Source: Actinobacteria bacterium HGW-Actinobacteria-1 (GTDB lineage Bacteria > Actinomycetota > Coriobacteriia > Anaerosomatales > Anaerosomataceae). Taken from it: a stretch of 64,000 bases of DNA. The stretch is from NCBI GenBank assembly GCA_002841355.1, contig PHFB01000001.1, positions 186,001-250,000 of the forward strand, in the 5' to 3' direction. The notes beneath the pieces are model-generated. The model saw only the letters and a list, made by a program, of their open reading frames with translations. It had not been told where the DNA came from and did no database searches. Positions 25,971 through 33,104 of this stretch are shown here, one piece after another. The stretch's first letter is position 1. Every line of letters starts with the position of its first letter. A program made the translations under genes and the position numbers.

Positions 25971-26792
25971 GTGCTACTGAACCTCATCAGTGAGTGGCAA
26001 GGCTGTGAGAGCCGGTGTCTCGAATCAGGTTCTCGCGCCGTTGCGGCCGAACTCTTCGCCGGCCGCGAGTATGTCGACCTCACGATCCCTGTGTGTGACA
26101 CTCCCTCCGTGCGTGACGACGTGTTCGCGTTCGACTGCGTACTTGACCAGGCACGTCACGCCTTGCGTTCCCTGGAGGCGAGATCAGAAGAGCGTGTGTT
26201 CACGGTGGGTGGGACGTGTGGCGCGGAAGCCGCACCCGTCGCGTATCTGTCCCATCGCTACCCCGACCTAGGCGTGATATGGCTCGATGCGCACGGAGAC
26301 CTGAACACTCCCGCAACCTCGCCCAGTGGACACTTCCACGGCATGGTCTTGCGCACGCTGCTCGGTGACGGACCGCCCGATCTCACCGAGCTACTCGCCC
26401 CCGCACTGAGACCGGAGCGCGTTGTCGTTGCCGGGGCGCGCGATCTAGACGTTCCCGAGCGCTCGTTCATCGACTCTGCGGGAATCGGTCTCGTCCAAGG
26501 ATGGCCTCCGGATACAGGCGACATCATCATCGCTCGTCTTCACTCGGCAGCGGTCCGACACGTCTATGTCCACGTCGATGTGGACGTGTTCGACCCAACC
26601 ACTTTCGGTGACGCGCTGTTCAAGGTCGAAGGAGGTCCGGCGCCGGATTCGGTTGCCGCTGCGGTTCGCAGGATCACGAGCGAGTTCGACCTCGTGGGCG
26701 TGGGGCTGGTCGAGTCGTGCGGCCGAGATGAGACCGGGCCTCGTGCGCTCAAAGCGTTCGCACAGCAGGCAGGCGTGTGGCCGGCGTACTAG
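25971..26792 (+). CDS. Arginase/agmatinase/formimidoylglutamase family hydrolase
   Basis: 273 residues from GTG 25971. Ureohydrolase landmarks: WLDAHGDLN (Asp106, His108, Asp110), SGHFHGMVLRTLLG, and HVDVDVFDP (Asp203, Asp205), all of which supply Mn ligands in this family, plus a C-terminal VGVGLVESCG. The first metal motif, normally GGDH, reads VGGTCGAE here, so a His ligand is replaced by Cys as in a GGDC-type subgroup. It probably cleaves a guanidino or amidino substrate; which one is unknown. The start codon has only a weak RBS. Its flanks carry degenerate attC sequence. Confidence 0.82.
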   Translation: MLLNLISEWQGCESRCLESGSRAVAAELFAGREYVDLTIPVCDTPSVRDDVFAFDCVLDQARHALRSLEARSEERVFTVGGTCGAEAAPVAYLSHRYPDLGVIWLDAHGDLNTPATSPSGHFHGMVLRTLLGDGPPDLTELLAPALRPERVVVAGARDLDVPERSFIDSAGIGLVQGWPPDTGDIIIARLHSAAVRHVYVHVDVDVFDPTTFGDALFKVEGGPAPDSVAAAVRRITSEFDLVGVGLVESCGRDETGPRALKAFAQQAGVWPAY

Positions 26793-26873
26793 CCCGTGCT
26801 TCCGGTCGACTCTTGCTCACGCTACGCTGACATGAGACCGCTTGCTCGCAGCGGACCCACGAACACGTTGGTC
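26791..26873 (+). repeat. attC site (degenerate)
   Basis: CACGCTACGCTGACATGAG aligns with the loop (GCGCTAGACTTGATGAG) of site 1, and ACACGTTGGTC (R' GTTGGTC at 26867-26873) ends the region just before an RBS and start codon. R'' and the inner arms are eroded. Confidence 0.5.
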
Positions 26874-26890
26874 ATACCGGAGGAGCTTGG

Positions 26891-27409
26891 ATGTCCGAAG
26901 ACTCGTCCTTCGAGTTGCGCCCGCTGATTGGCAATCCCGAAGATCTGCTCGAGGTTCAGCGCTTACTCGAGAGCGCGCCCGACTACGCCGAAGCGATCCA
27001 GGGTGCGCCGTTCGATTCTCATGAGGCAACCCGTACCTTCGAGGAGCTTCCTCCCGGCGTTGCCCGCTCGGCCAAGACGGTCATCGGTATCTACTCGGGC
27101 AATGAGCTTGCCGGTGTGATCGACCTGATCGATGGTTTCCCCGTACCAACGACCGCGATGCTTGGGCTGCTCCTGATTGCTGGCACCCATCGCCGCCGAG
27201 GTCTCGGCACCCGTGCGGCGCGCGCAGTCGAGGATCTGGTTTCCTCCTGGGGAACGTGTGACCGCATCCGCATCGGGGTCGTCCGCACAAACGAACCCGC
27301 TCTCGTCTTCTGGAAGGCCACCGGCTATTCAGCGACAGGGGAGCAGCGACCCTGGGAGGAGGGTGCAGTGCGCTCAGAGGTGATCGTCATGGAGAAGCTG
27401 ATCGGCTGA
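26891..27409 (+). CDS. GNAT family N-acetyltransferase
   Basis: 172 residues from ATG 26891 with GGAGGAGCTTGG upstream. The GNAT core is visible: ELAGVIDLIDGFP (beta strand), AMLGLLLIAGTHRRRGLGTRAARAVEDL (motif A with the acetyl-CoA-binding R-R-R-G-L-G-T), and VVRTNEPALVFWKATGYSATG (motif B). Substrate unknown. GNATs are among the most common genes in chromosomal integron cassettes, which fits the location. Degenerate attC sequences lie on both sides. Confidence 0.88.
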   Translation: MSEDSSFELRPLIGNPEDLLEVQRLLESAPDYAEAIQGAPFDSHEATRTFEELPPGVARSAKTVIGIYSGNELAGVIDLIDGFPVPTTAMLGLLLIAGTHRRRGLGTRAARAVEDLVSSWGTCDRIRIGVVRTNEPALVFWKATGYSATGEQRPWEEGAVRSEVIVMEKLIG

Positions 27410-27422
27410 CCCGCAGGTGGGG

Positions 27423-27506
27423 CGCCCAGCCGTGCTTTCAGCAGATGCGACAAGCGCTAGACTAAGTGGATGGCATTGGTGCACTGCTCGTGCTCAGACG
27501 TACCCG
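27423..27506 (+). repeat. attC site (degenerate)
   Basis: 84 bp. The left arm and loop are well kept (GTGCTTTCAGCAGATG, CAAGCGCTAGACTAAGTGG, TGGCATTGGTGCAC), but R'' reads GCCCAGC and R' reads GTACCCG, so both core sites are mutated and the site should not recombine. Confidence 0.72.
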
Positions 27507-27528
27507 TCGTGTTTCTGGGAGGTCAATC

Positions 27529-28170
27529 TTGCTAGGGCCCGATCCGGATACGAAACACCCCATGACAGGCTTCCCGCAGGTCTGTTTCATCAAGAACACC
27601 GTTTCTAACCCCAATATCCTTATCGGGGACTTTACCTACTACGACGATCCAGTCGATTCCGAGGACTTCGAGCGAAACGTCCTCTACCACTACCCCTTCT
27701 ATGGCGACAAGCTGATCATCGGCAAGTTCTGCGCCCTGGCCACTGGCGTGCGGTTCATCATGAACGGTGCGAACCACAAACTGACGAGCCCCTCGACGTA
27801 TCCCTTCAGTCTGTTCGGCAACGGGTGGGAGCGCGTCACTCCGTCACTCGAAGACCTGCCCATCAAGGGAGACACGGTTGTTGGAAACGACGTGTGGATC
27901 GGCTACGAGTCACTGGTGATGCCAGGAGTTCACATCGGCGACGGTGCCATCGTCGCCGCACGGTCGGTGGTCGTCTCCGATGTCGCTCCGTACACGATCG
28001 TCGGCGGCAATCCGGCCAGGCCTATTCGGCAACGCTTCTCGCAAGATGTCATCGACCGCCTGCTTGAGATCGCGTGGTGGGACTGGGACGTGCACGAGAT
28101 CACTCACAACCTCGAGGCCATCGTCTCGGGCGACGCGGACGCACTTCTGGCAAGCCAACGAAACGGCTAA
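27529..28170 (+). CDS. Vat-family streptogramin A O-acetyltransferase homologue
   Basis: 213 residues from TTG 27529, chosen because GGAGGT lies 5 nt upstream and the N terminus then aligns with Vat proteins (GPDP...). ATG 27562 is the alternative. A left-handed beta-helix xenobiotic acetyltransferase: FIKNTVSNPNILIGDFTYYD, LYHYPFYGDKLIIGKFC, IMNGANHKL with His83 at the catalytic position, STYPFSLFGNGWE, PIKGDTVVGNDVWIG, then APYTIVGGNPARPIRQRF. Close similarity to Vat rather than to the CatB relatives is clear in the GNGW and NGANH blocks. It acetylates streptogramin A antibiotics in known members. The stop codon lies inside a degenerate R''. Resistance is an inference. Confidence 0.88.
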   Translation: MLGPDPDTKHPMTGFPQVCFIKNTVSNPNILIGDFTYYDDPVDSEDFERNVLYHYPFYGDKLIIGKFCALATGVRFIMNGANHKLTSPSTYPFSLFGNGWERVTPSLEDLPIKGDTVVGNDVWIGYESLVMPGVHIGDGAIVAARSVVVSDVAPYTIVGGNPARPIRQRFSQDVIDRLLEIAWWDWDVHEITHNLEAIVSGDADALLASQRNG

Positions 28171-28247
28171 CCCGGGTATTCGTCGGGTTGTAAGCGGTAG
28201 ACTTGGCCGGTAGGTGTTGGCACGCGGCTGATACCTGAATGCGCTCG
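28165..28247 (+). repeat. attC site (degenerate)
   Basis: R'' GGCTAAC (28165-28171) departs by one base and contains the TAA of the upstream gene. Arms CGGGTATTCG and CTGATACCTG partly pair, and the loop keeps AAGCGGTAGACTTGG. The R' position reads GCGCTCG, so it is lost. Confidence 0.62.
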
Positions 28248-28267
28248 AAGGGGACAGGAGGCATCCG

Positions 28268-28552
28268 ATGCGAATCCAAGCCAACATCGACAACTCGACC
28301 ATCGAGTTCACCCGGAACTGGTTCACCGGACGAGCGACGCTGGTGGTAGACGGAACCCCAACGACACTCGCAAGCCCGTACGCGCTCAAGACGCAGATCA
28401 ATCTCAGCGGTCAGAATCGCTACGTTGCGACGGTCGGGGGTCGCGAGTTGGTCATCGAGCATCGCATGCACTTCCCGTTCCCGGCGTTTCGACCCATGGA
28501 CTTCCGACTCCTGCTCGACGGTGAGTTGCTTGCCGAGCAGAGCGGATTCTAG
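28268..28552 (+). CDS. Small hypothetical protein
   Basis: 94 residues from ATG 28268, with GGGACAGGAGGCATCCG upstream. No membrane segment; a beta-rich pattern (FTRNWFTGRATLVVDGTPTT, KTQINLSGQNRYVATVGG, FRLLLDGELLAE) suggests a small all-beta protein. The family was not recognised. It follows a degenerate attC and is separated from the next gene by only 28 bp, with no attC between, so the two may share a cassette. Confidence 0.7.
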   Translation: MRIQANIDNSTIEFTRNWFTGRATLVVDGTPTTLASPYALKTQINLSGQNRYVATVGGRELVIEHRMHFPFPAFRPMDFRLLLDGELLAEQSGF

Positions 28553-28580
28553 CTACGCCCGGGCCGTAAGTGAGAATCCC

Positions 28581-29042
28581 GTGAGAAACCTCGAGCTGGT
28601 GGTCCCGCCCGACGTCGTCGCGCTCGTCATCGTCGGCGTCATGTGGGGCGTGTCGCGCCTCGGCGCGGCGATTCCGCTCGCTCCCGTCCTCCGCAACCTG
28701 CTGGGAGCAGTTCTCGTGCTCGTTGGACTCGCAGTCATCATCGCTGCGCGCAAAGCGTTCGCACAGCGTGACACCCCCTGGGGGCCACAAACCCCATCGC
28801 GCGCGTCAGCGCTGGTCACCGATGGCGTCTACGGTTTGAGCCGCAACCCCATGTACCTCGGCACGTGGGTCTTCCTGCTCGGCATCGGCGTGATGATGGG
28901 CAGCTACTTCTCGGCGGCCAGCTCGCTCCTCTACAGCGTGTACATCGACCGCTTCCAGATCGTGCCCGAGGAGCGGGCGCTTGCGCTGAAGTTCGGGCAG
29001 GAGTTCGATTCGTACCGCACGGCGGTCCGACGCTGGTTCTAA
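28581..29042 (+). CDS. Isoprenylcysteine carboxyl methyltransferase-like membrane methyltransferase
   Basis: 153 residues from GTG 28581; the reading frame is open further upstream but overlaps the previous gene. Membrane segments VVALVIVGVMWGVSRLG and LLGAVLVLVGLAVIIAARK precede the family hallmark LVTDGVYGLSRNPMYLGTWVFLLG, and the C terminus has IVPEERALALKFGQEFDSYRTAVRRW. This is the ICMT/PEMT-type SAM-dependent methyltransferase fold; bacterial members have unknown substrates, possibly lipids or small hydrophobic compounds. A fragment of attC loop follows the stop. Confidence 0.85.
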   Translation: MRNLELVVPPDVVALVIVGVMWGVSRLGAAIPLAPVLRNLLGAVLVLVGLAVIIAARKAFAQRDTPWGPQTPSRASALVTDGVYGLSRNPMYLGTWVFLLGIGVMMGSYFSAASSLLYSVYIDRFQIVPEERALALKFGQEFDSYRTAVRRWF

Positions 29043-29100
29043 GTCCGTGAACGAGCGCTAGACTTATGAGGACGCGCGGCTGCCTGTGATCCGGCCGATG
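29043..29100 (+). repeat. attC remnant (loop fragment)
   Basis: GAACGAGCGCTAGACTTATG and GACGCGCGGCTG match the loop and the start of the L' arm of the intact sites. No R'' or R' core is left. It is the last recognisable attC-like sequence in the island. Confidence 0.5.
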
Positions 29101-29130
29101 CCCAGCGCGAGACACACGAGAGGGACTACC

Positions 29131-29478
29131 GTGGACAAGCATCGCGTGTTCGGCATGGAGTTCGCGAAGGTCTATCCGCTCTACATCAAGAAGGCGGAAC
29201 GCAAGGGCCGCACGAAGGATGAAGTCGACCAGATCATCTTCTGGATGACCGGATACGACCGTGAGGGGCTGCAGCGGCAGCTCGACGAGCACAGTGACAT
29301 CGAGACGTTCTTCACACAGGCGCCGGCGATGAATCCCAACTGCTCGCTCATCAAGGGCGTGGTCTGCGGTGTACGGGTCGAAGAGGTAGAGGACCCTTTG
29401 ATGCAGAAGATCCGCTTCCTCGACAAACTGGTCGACGAGCTCGCCAAGGGGAAAGCGATGGAGAAGATCCTGCGCTAG
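29131..29478 (+). CDS. DUF2200 family protein
   Basis: 115 residues from GTG 29131, with GAGAGGGA upstream. The sequence [20 protein letters not shown], then the [11 protein letters not shown] block and [20 protein letters not shown], identify DUF2200, a small soluble family widespread in bacteria and frequently found on cassette arrays and plasmids. Its function is unknown. The C-terminal [15 protein letters not shown] is also conserved. A loop fragment of attC precedes it; none is seen after it. Confidence 0.87.
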   Translation: MDKHRVFGMEFAKVYPLYIKKAERKGRTKDEVDQIIFWMTGYDREGLQRQLDEHSDIETFFTQAPAMNPNCSLIKGVVCGVRVEEVEDPLMQKIRFLDKLVDELAKGKAMEKILR

Positions 29479-29520
29479 CATCAACACGCACACGTAAACA
29501 CCCCATCAAGGATGGTGAAC

Positions 29521-29976
29521 ATGAGCAATCAGGAGTGGACGCCGGTAACGTTCGAGAACTGCGACCACGTGAAGGGACCCTTCTACCACGGCACGAAGTC
29601 GGTCCTGAAGCCCGGAGATGAGCTGATTCCCGGATTCGGTTCCAACTTCCAGGAAGGCAGGGTCTCCAACAACATCTACTTCACAGCGCTTGTGGACACC
29701 GCGGCCTGGGGAGCCGAGCTGGCAACGGCACTTGCCGGCGTCAAGGATAGAGGCCGCATCTACCGTGTCGAGCCGCTTGGTCCTTTCGAGGATGACCCCA
29801 ACGTCACCAACAAGCGGTTCCCGGGCAACCCGACCAAGTCGTACAGAACCCGCTCGGCATTGCGCGTTATCGACGAACTCGAGGAGTGGGAGGGGCACAG
29901 CCCCGAGGTTCTCAAGCAGATGTTGGATCACCTGGCCCAGCTTCGGGAGCAAGGACTGGACGTCATCGAAGACTAG
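29521..29976 (+). CDS. arr: Arr-type rifampin ADP-ribosyltransferase homologue
   Basis: 151 residues from ATG 29521 (AAGGA 8 nt upstream; ATG 29512 also in frame). Alignment by eye to Arr proteins is strong throughout: GPFYHGTKSVLKPGDEL with the active-site His23, NNIYFTALVDTAAWGAELA with Tyr53, IYRVEPLGPFEDDPN with the Asp pair at 91-92, NKRFPGNPTKSYRT, and the tail EEWEGHSPEVLKQMLDHL. Known Arr enzymes transfer ADP-ribose from NAD+ to rifamycins. arr-2/arr-3 occur as class 1 integron cassettes, so its place at the edge of an attC array is notable. Resistance is an inference. Confidence 0.92.
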   Translation: MSNQEWTPVTFENCDHVKGPFYHGTKSVLKPGDELIPGFGSNFQEGRVSNNIYFTALVDTAAWGAELATALAGVKDRGRIYRVEPLGPFEDDPNVTNKRFPGNPTKSYRTRSALRVIDELEEWEGHSPEVLKQMLDHLAQLREQGLDVIED

Positions 29977-30056
29977 ACGTCGTACGGGTTAGTATGGGAA
30001 GCGGCGGGGTCACAACGACACGTCGAATAGTCGGGGGCTACACGGGGGAGGGCACA

Positions 30057-30776
30057 ATGGCGAAGGCGGGCTTCTGCGAGCAATGCCAGGCGAATGTCTG
30101 GCTGAATGACGATGGCGGCTGCGAACATGGCCATTCGCATGACTCGGTATCGAATGTCTATGAGGTAGATGCGGCCGTCGATCCTACTGCTCCGGAGGCT
30201 ATCCAGACGCTTACGCCGAAGAAGCGACGCTGGTGGGTATTCGCGATCGTTGCTGCCGTCCTCGTGGTCCTCGTCATGGGGGGAGCGGCCGTCGCACTCT
30301 TGAAGCCGCTGGTGAGCCAGAGCACGCAGGTTGCCGCCGAGTGGCAGGCTCGCATTGCCGAGGACTACCCGGGCTGGACGATCGTGGGGTTCAACGTGAG
30401 CACCTTCAGCGGCAACGGCAACTCGGAGACCACCTACAGCTTCGGTTTGAAGCCGCCGGACCGTGACTTCGCGGTGGGCGTCATCTACGTCTCGGAGAAC
30501 GGCGGCGAAGCGATCAACCAGGACGAGATCTTCCGTCCGAAGGGCAAGTACCACGGCCGAGCCGATTCCCTGCTCGACTACATCGACAAGAACTACGTGC
30601 AGAAGGGCCGAACCGTCTCCGCGGTCGAGTGCGATTACTCAGGCACCGTGACCGTGGAGTGGGCGAAGTCGAAGCAGGTCGGTCCGTTCTACTCGAATGT
30701 CGGCTCGTTCGACCAACTCGAATATGAGGCCTCTGGCGACACATGGTCGGTGTCGTTCAGCCCGGACTCGTTCTAG
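30057..30776 (+). CDS. Zinc-ribbon, single-membrane-segment protein (paralogous N terminus with 32171)
   Basis: 239 residues from ATG 30057 with GGGGGAGGGCACA upstream. The first 35 residues (AKAGFCEQCQANVWLNDDGG, then CEHGH) are a zinc-ribbon-like module. A membrane helix follows at about 65-85 (WVFAIVAAVLVVLVMGGAAVA), then an extracytoplasmic domain with DYPGWTIVGFNVSTFSGNGN and a C-terminal YEASGDTWSVSFSPDSF. The same zinc module begins the protein at 32171. No known family was recognised for the outer domain. No attC is visible on either side. Confidence 0.72.
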   Translation: MAKAGFCEQCQANVWLNDDGGCEHGHSHDSVSNVYEVDAAVDPTAPEAIQTLTPKKRRWWVFAIVAAVLVVLVMGGAAVALLKPLVSQSTQVAAEWQARIAEDYPGWTIVGFNVSTFSGNGNSETTYSFGLKPPDRDFAVGVIYVSENGGEAINQDEIFRPKGKYHGRADSLLDYIDKNYVQKGRTVSAVECDYSGTVTVEWAKSKQVGPFYSNVGSFDQLEYEASGDTWSVSFSPDSF

Positions 30777-30812
30777 CCAACACAGCCAAGTCATCACGAG
30801 AGTGGAGCACCC

Positions 30813-31271
30813 TTGAGTAGAGTCGATGACGCCGAACGCTTCTTTGTTGAGCGCTATTCGTGTTCTCAGGCGGTCTTCGCGGCCTTCGCTCCATCGTTCG
30901 GCATCGAGACCTCGGACGCGCTCCGCCTCGCTTCGGCGCTGGGCGGCGGACTTCGAGCGGGAAGTACCTGTGGCGCGGTGTTGGGCGCACTACTCACGTT
31001 GGGGCTGGCACGCTGCGACGAAGCGTGTACGTCCAAGAGCCGTCACGACGTCATGGATGCGGTCGACACGTTCCACAGCAGGTTCCTCGACCGGGTCGGA
31101 AGCCTCGACTGCACCGGCATCCTTGGATATGACGTCCGAATCCCCGAGGAGCGAGAGATCGTGCACGAGCATGGCCTTCGCGACTCCGTCTGCCTTCCGG
31201 CGGTTCGTATGGCCGCCGAGATTCTCGAGGAACTGCTCGTCGACAACGACACGTCACGGAGGACACCATGA
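30813..31271 (+). CDS. C_GCAxxG_C_C family probable redox protein
   Basis: 152 residues from TTG 30813. Four conserved Cys positions fit the C_GCAxxG_C_C family: RYSCSQAVFAAF (Cys17), GSTCGAVLGALLTLG (Cys53, matching GCAxxG), LDCTGILGYD and SVCLPAVRMAAEIL. Family members are small, probably redox-active or metal-binding proteins of unknown function in anaerobes and other bacteria. It overlaps the next gene by 4 nt, so the two are translationally coupled. Confidence 0.82.
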   Translation: MSRVDDAERFFVERYSCSQAVFAAFAPSFGIETSDALRLASALGGGLRAGSTCGAVLGALLTLGLARCDEACTSKSRHDVMDAVDTFHSRFLDRVGSLDCTGILGYDVRIPEEREIVHEHGLRDSVCLPAVRMAAEILEELLVDNDTSRRTP

Positions 31272-31558
31272 AGCGATTCGTGCTCATAGCGGCGCTCGTA
31301 CTCGTGATCGCGCTTCTTGCGGGCTGTGCGCCCAGCACCGTCGCGCCCGAAGCAGGCGCAAAGCCAGCAGGGTTCTGGCTGGGACTATGGCACGGTTTCA
31401 CGGTGCTGTTCACGTTCGTCATATCGCTCTTCAACGACAAAGTCGGCATTTACGCGGTTCACAACGCCGGTGGCTGGTACGACTTCGGCTTCCTGCTCGG
31501 CGTCATGATGTTCTGGGGTGGCGGCGGACGAGGCGCCGCCGGCTCGAAGCGGCGCTAA
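31268..31558 (+). CDS. Conserved small lipoprotein
   Basis: 96 residues. A signal peptide with lipobox LAGC (Cys about residue 19) is followed by a short linker and a hydrophobic part: FWLGLWHGFTVLFTFVISLF, AVHNAGGWYDFGFLLGVMMF, then a Gly/Arg-rich tail. This GFWxGLWHG...NxGGWYxFGFLLG pattern recurs in small lipoproteins or membrane proteins of many phyla, with no known function. It overlaps the upstream redox-protein gene by ATGA. Confidence 0.78.
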   Translation: MKRFVLIAALVLVIALLAGCAPSTVAPEAGAKPAGFWLGLWHGFTVLFTFVISLFNDKVGIYAVHNAGGWYDFGFLLGVMMFWGGGGRGAAGSKRR

Positions 31559-31573
31559 AGGCCCCTGAGAGCG

Positions 31574-32128
31574 ATGACCGAAGACAGCTCGCTGTACTTC
31601 ACCTTGAGCCTCGACTCGCTGCGTGCCATCGGTGGATGGGCCGCGGAATGTGCCGAGCGAGTGCTCCGCGTATACGAATCCGAGCCAGGCTCGGATTCTC
31701 GTCCGCGTGCGGCTATCGAGGGTATCAGGGAGTTCGCTGCTGGAGGCAAGCGCACCGCTCGGTTACGCACACTCGCTCTCGCGGCGCATGCTGCTGCTCG
31801 CGACATCTCGGATCCCGCAGCAGCTGCAGCCGCTCGCGCCGCGGGCACCGCAGCCGCCAGCGCCTACACGCATCCGCTCAAGGACATCCACCAGACGAAG
31901 CACATCGTCGGCGCTGCCGCGTACGCGGCTTTGGCGCTCGAGCTGAGCCGTGGCGAGGAGGGTGCCGCCGATGCCGAGATCCGCTGGGCGATCGATCATG
32001 CTCCTGCCGAGGCCCGCGACGTTTTGCTGGAGATGCCCGCGCGTCAGCCCGGCAAGAGCAGACTGGACACGCTCCTATACCTGGTAGATGCTGGCATCCG
32101 TGATTTGGACGCGCGGATCACGACGTAG
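31574..32128 (+). CDS. Imm5-like putative immunity protein
   Basis: 184 residues from ATG 31574. The alanine-rich helical sequence with LRAIGGWAAECAERVL, RPRAAIEGIREFAAGGKRT, LALAAHAAAR and HIVGAAAYAALALEL matches the pattern of the Imm5-like immunity family of polymorphic toxin systems. No matching toxin gene lies nearby, so it may be an orphan immunity gene, common in accessory arrays. Assignment by eye only. Confidence 0.68.
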   Translation: MTEDSSLYFTLSLDSLRAIGGWAAECAERVLRVYESEPGSDSRPRAAIEGIREFAAGGKRTARLRTLALAAHAAARDISDPAAAAAARAAGTAAASAYTHPLKDIHQTKHIVGAAAYAALALELSRGEEGAADAEIRWAIDHAPAEARDVLLEMPARQPGKSRLDTLLYLVDAGIRDLDARITT

Positions 32129-32170
32129 GCGTGAAACGCGTCATCATGTTCAACGAGGAACGGGGGAGTC

Positions 32171-32671
32171 ATGGCGCGAGCCGGTTTCTGCACTTCTTGC
32201 GGCGCGAACGTGTACTTGGCCGCCGGCGACGCGTGCCCGATGGGCCACGGTACCGAATGCATCCAGAATGTCTATGAAGCTCCGGATCCTGTCGTCGCAC
32301 CAACTGTCCCGCCCAAGAAGAAGAACGCTCTTCTCATCGTGGCAATCGTTCTGGCGCTCTGCCTTCCGGCCTGCGCGCTCGTCGTCGGAATCGTCACCGC
32401 GATCAGCATCCCGGTCTTCAACAGCGCACAGGGTTCTGCCGAGGAGCGTGCGTGTTTCGCCAACCAGCGCGTAATCGAGGGTGCCGCACAGCAGGCGCTC
32501 GCCGCTGACGGGGTACTCCCGTCCGAGATCAGCGATCTTGTCGATGACGGCTACATTCTTGAGGTCCCTACGTGCCTGTCAGGCGGCGAGTACGTCTACT
32601 CCGCCTCCGATGGAACGGTTGAATGCACCTTTCACGGGCGCTACACCGATTCCGAGGACACGTCGTACTAG
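32171..32671 (+). CDS. Zinc-ribbon membrane protein with pseudopilin-like C terminus
   Basis: 166 residues from ATG 32171, with GGGGGAGTC upstream. N-terminal module ARAGFCTSCGANVYLAAGDA, then CPMGH, parallels the protein at 30057. A membrane segment (ALLIVAIVLALCLPACALVVG) leads into IPVFNSAQGSAEERACFANQ and VPTCLSGGEYVYSASDG, resembling the C-terminal part of type IV pseudopilin-like proteins (C.aNqR.ieGA..., p.CPsGG.Y.y). No pilus genes are present. Function unknown. Confidence 0.7.
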   Translation: MARAGFCTSCGANVYLAAGDACPMGHGTECIQNVYEAPDPVVAPTVPPKKKNALLIVAIVLALCLPACALVVGIVTAISIPVFNSAQGSAEERACFANQRVIEGAAQQALAADGVLPSEISDLVDDGYILEVPTCLSGGEYVYSASDGTVECTFHGRYTDSEDTSY

Positions 32672-32705
32672 CCAGTAGCACACCGCGCACGAGAGGATTC
32701 GCTTC

Positions 32706-33104
32706 ATGAAAGAGACGGTCGGATCGCTCAGGCTCTACTTCATCATCGTGGGGGTCGTCAGCGGGTTCCTCAACAGCACGGCACTCATCGTGAGCAGTAC
32801 GATTCTCGGCGCGTTGCTAGCGCTTGTTGGCTGCGCCCTCTCGATCGGGTTCCTGTACGCAGGAATCAAGATGCCTGTTCTTCTGGCAACCAAGCCGATG
32901 CGGATCCAGCAGCTGATCTTCGCGAATATCGGCGTCATCACTCTCGTGGCCGTGATCAACGTGCTGTCCGGCTACATACAGGGCCTTGCCTCCGCAGGCA
33001 TAGGGCTGGCCATCTCGGCGTACCTTCTCTCTAGTGTGAAACGCCTTGCTGCGCAAGTTGCCGCGGAGGCCGAGGTAGTGCCCACTCCCGTGGACGCGTC
33101 GTGA
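32706..33104 (+). CDS. Small multi-pass membrane protein
   Basis: 132 residues from ATG 32706 with GAGAGGATTCGCTTC upstream. Four hydrophobic segments: LYFIIVGVVSGFLNSTALIV, ILGALLALVGCALSIGFLY, IFANIGVITLVAVINVLSGY and LASAGIGLAISAYLLSSV. No family was recognised. It overlaps the following lipoprotein gene by 4 nt, indicating a two-gene unit. Confidence 0.68.
   Translation: MKETVGSLRLYFIIVGVVSGFLNSTALIVSSTILGALLALVGCALSIGFLYAGIKMPVLLATKPMRIQQLIFANIGVITLVAVINVLSGYIQGLASAGIGLAISAYLLSSVKRLAAQVAAEAEVVPTPVDAS

Larger units (their letters stand above)
17075..29110 (+). mobile_element. Integron gene-cassette array without integrase (CALIN)
   Basis: About 12 kb in which single plus-strand genes alternate with attC recombination sites. 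Six sites (17685, 18470, 19070, 19977, 20925, 23882) are complete and closely related; one (25018) is nearly complete; five or six to the right are degenerate. In each intact site R'' and R' are complementary, inner arms L''/L' pair with one unpaired base, and three upstream genes stop inside R''. Gene orientation and site orientation agree with insertion at the left (proS) end. No integron integrase gene lies in the window; xerC at 3870 is a housekeeping recombinase. The genes at 29.1-33.8 kb may be an older, fully eroded continuation. Confidence 0.88.

Noticed and set aside
29977-30056. attC-like sequence after arr (TACGGGTTAGTATGGG)
   Set aside because: Only a loose resemblance to the R' core and its flank; no R'', arms or loop motif is present, so it was not listed as a site.
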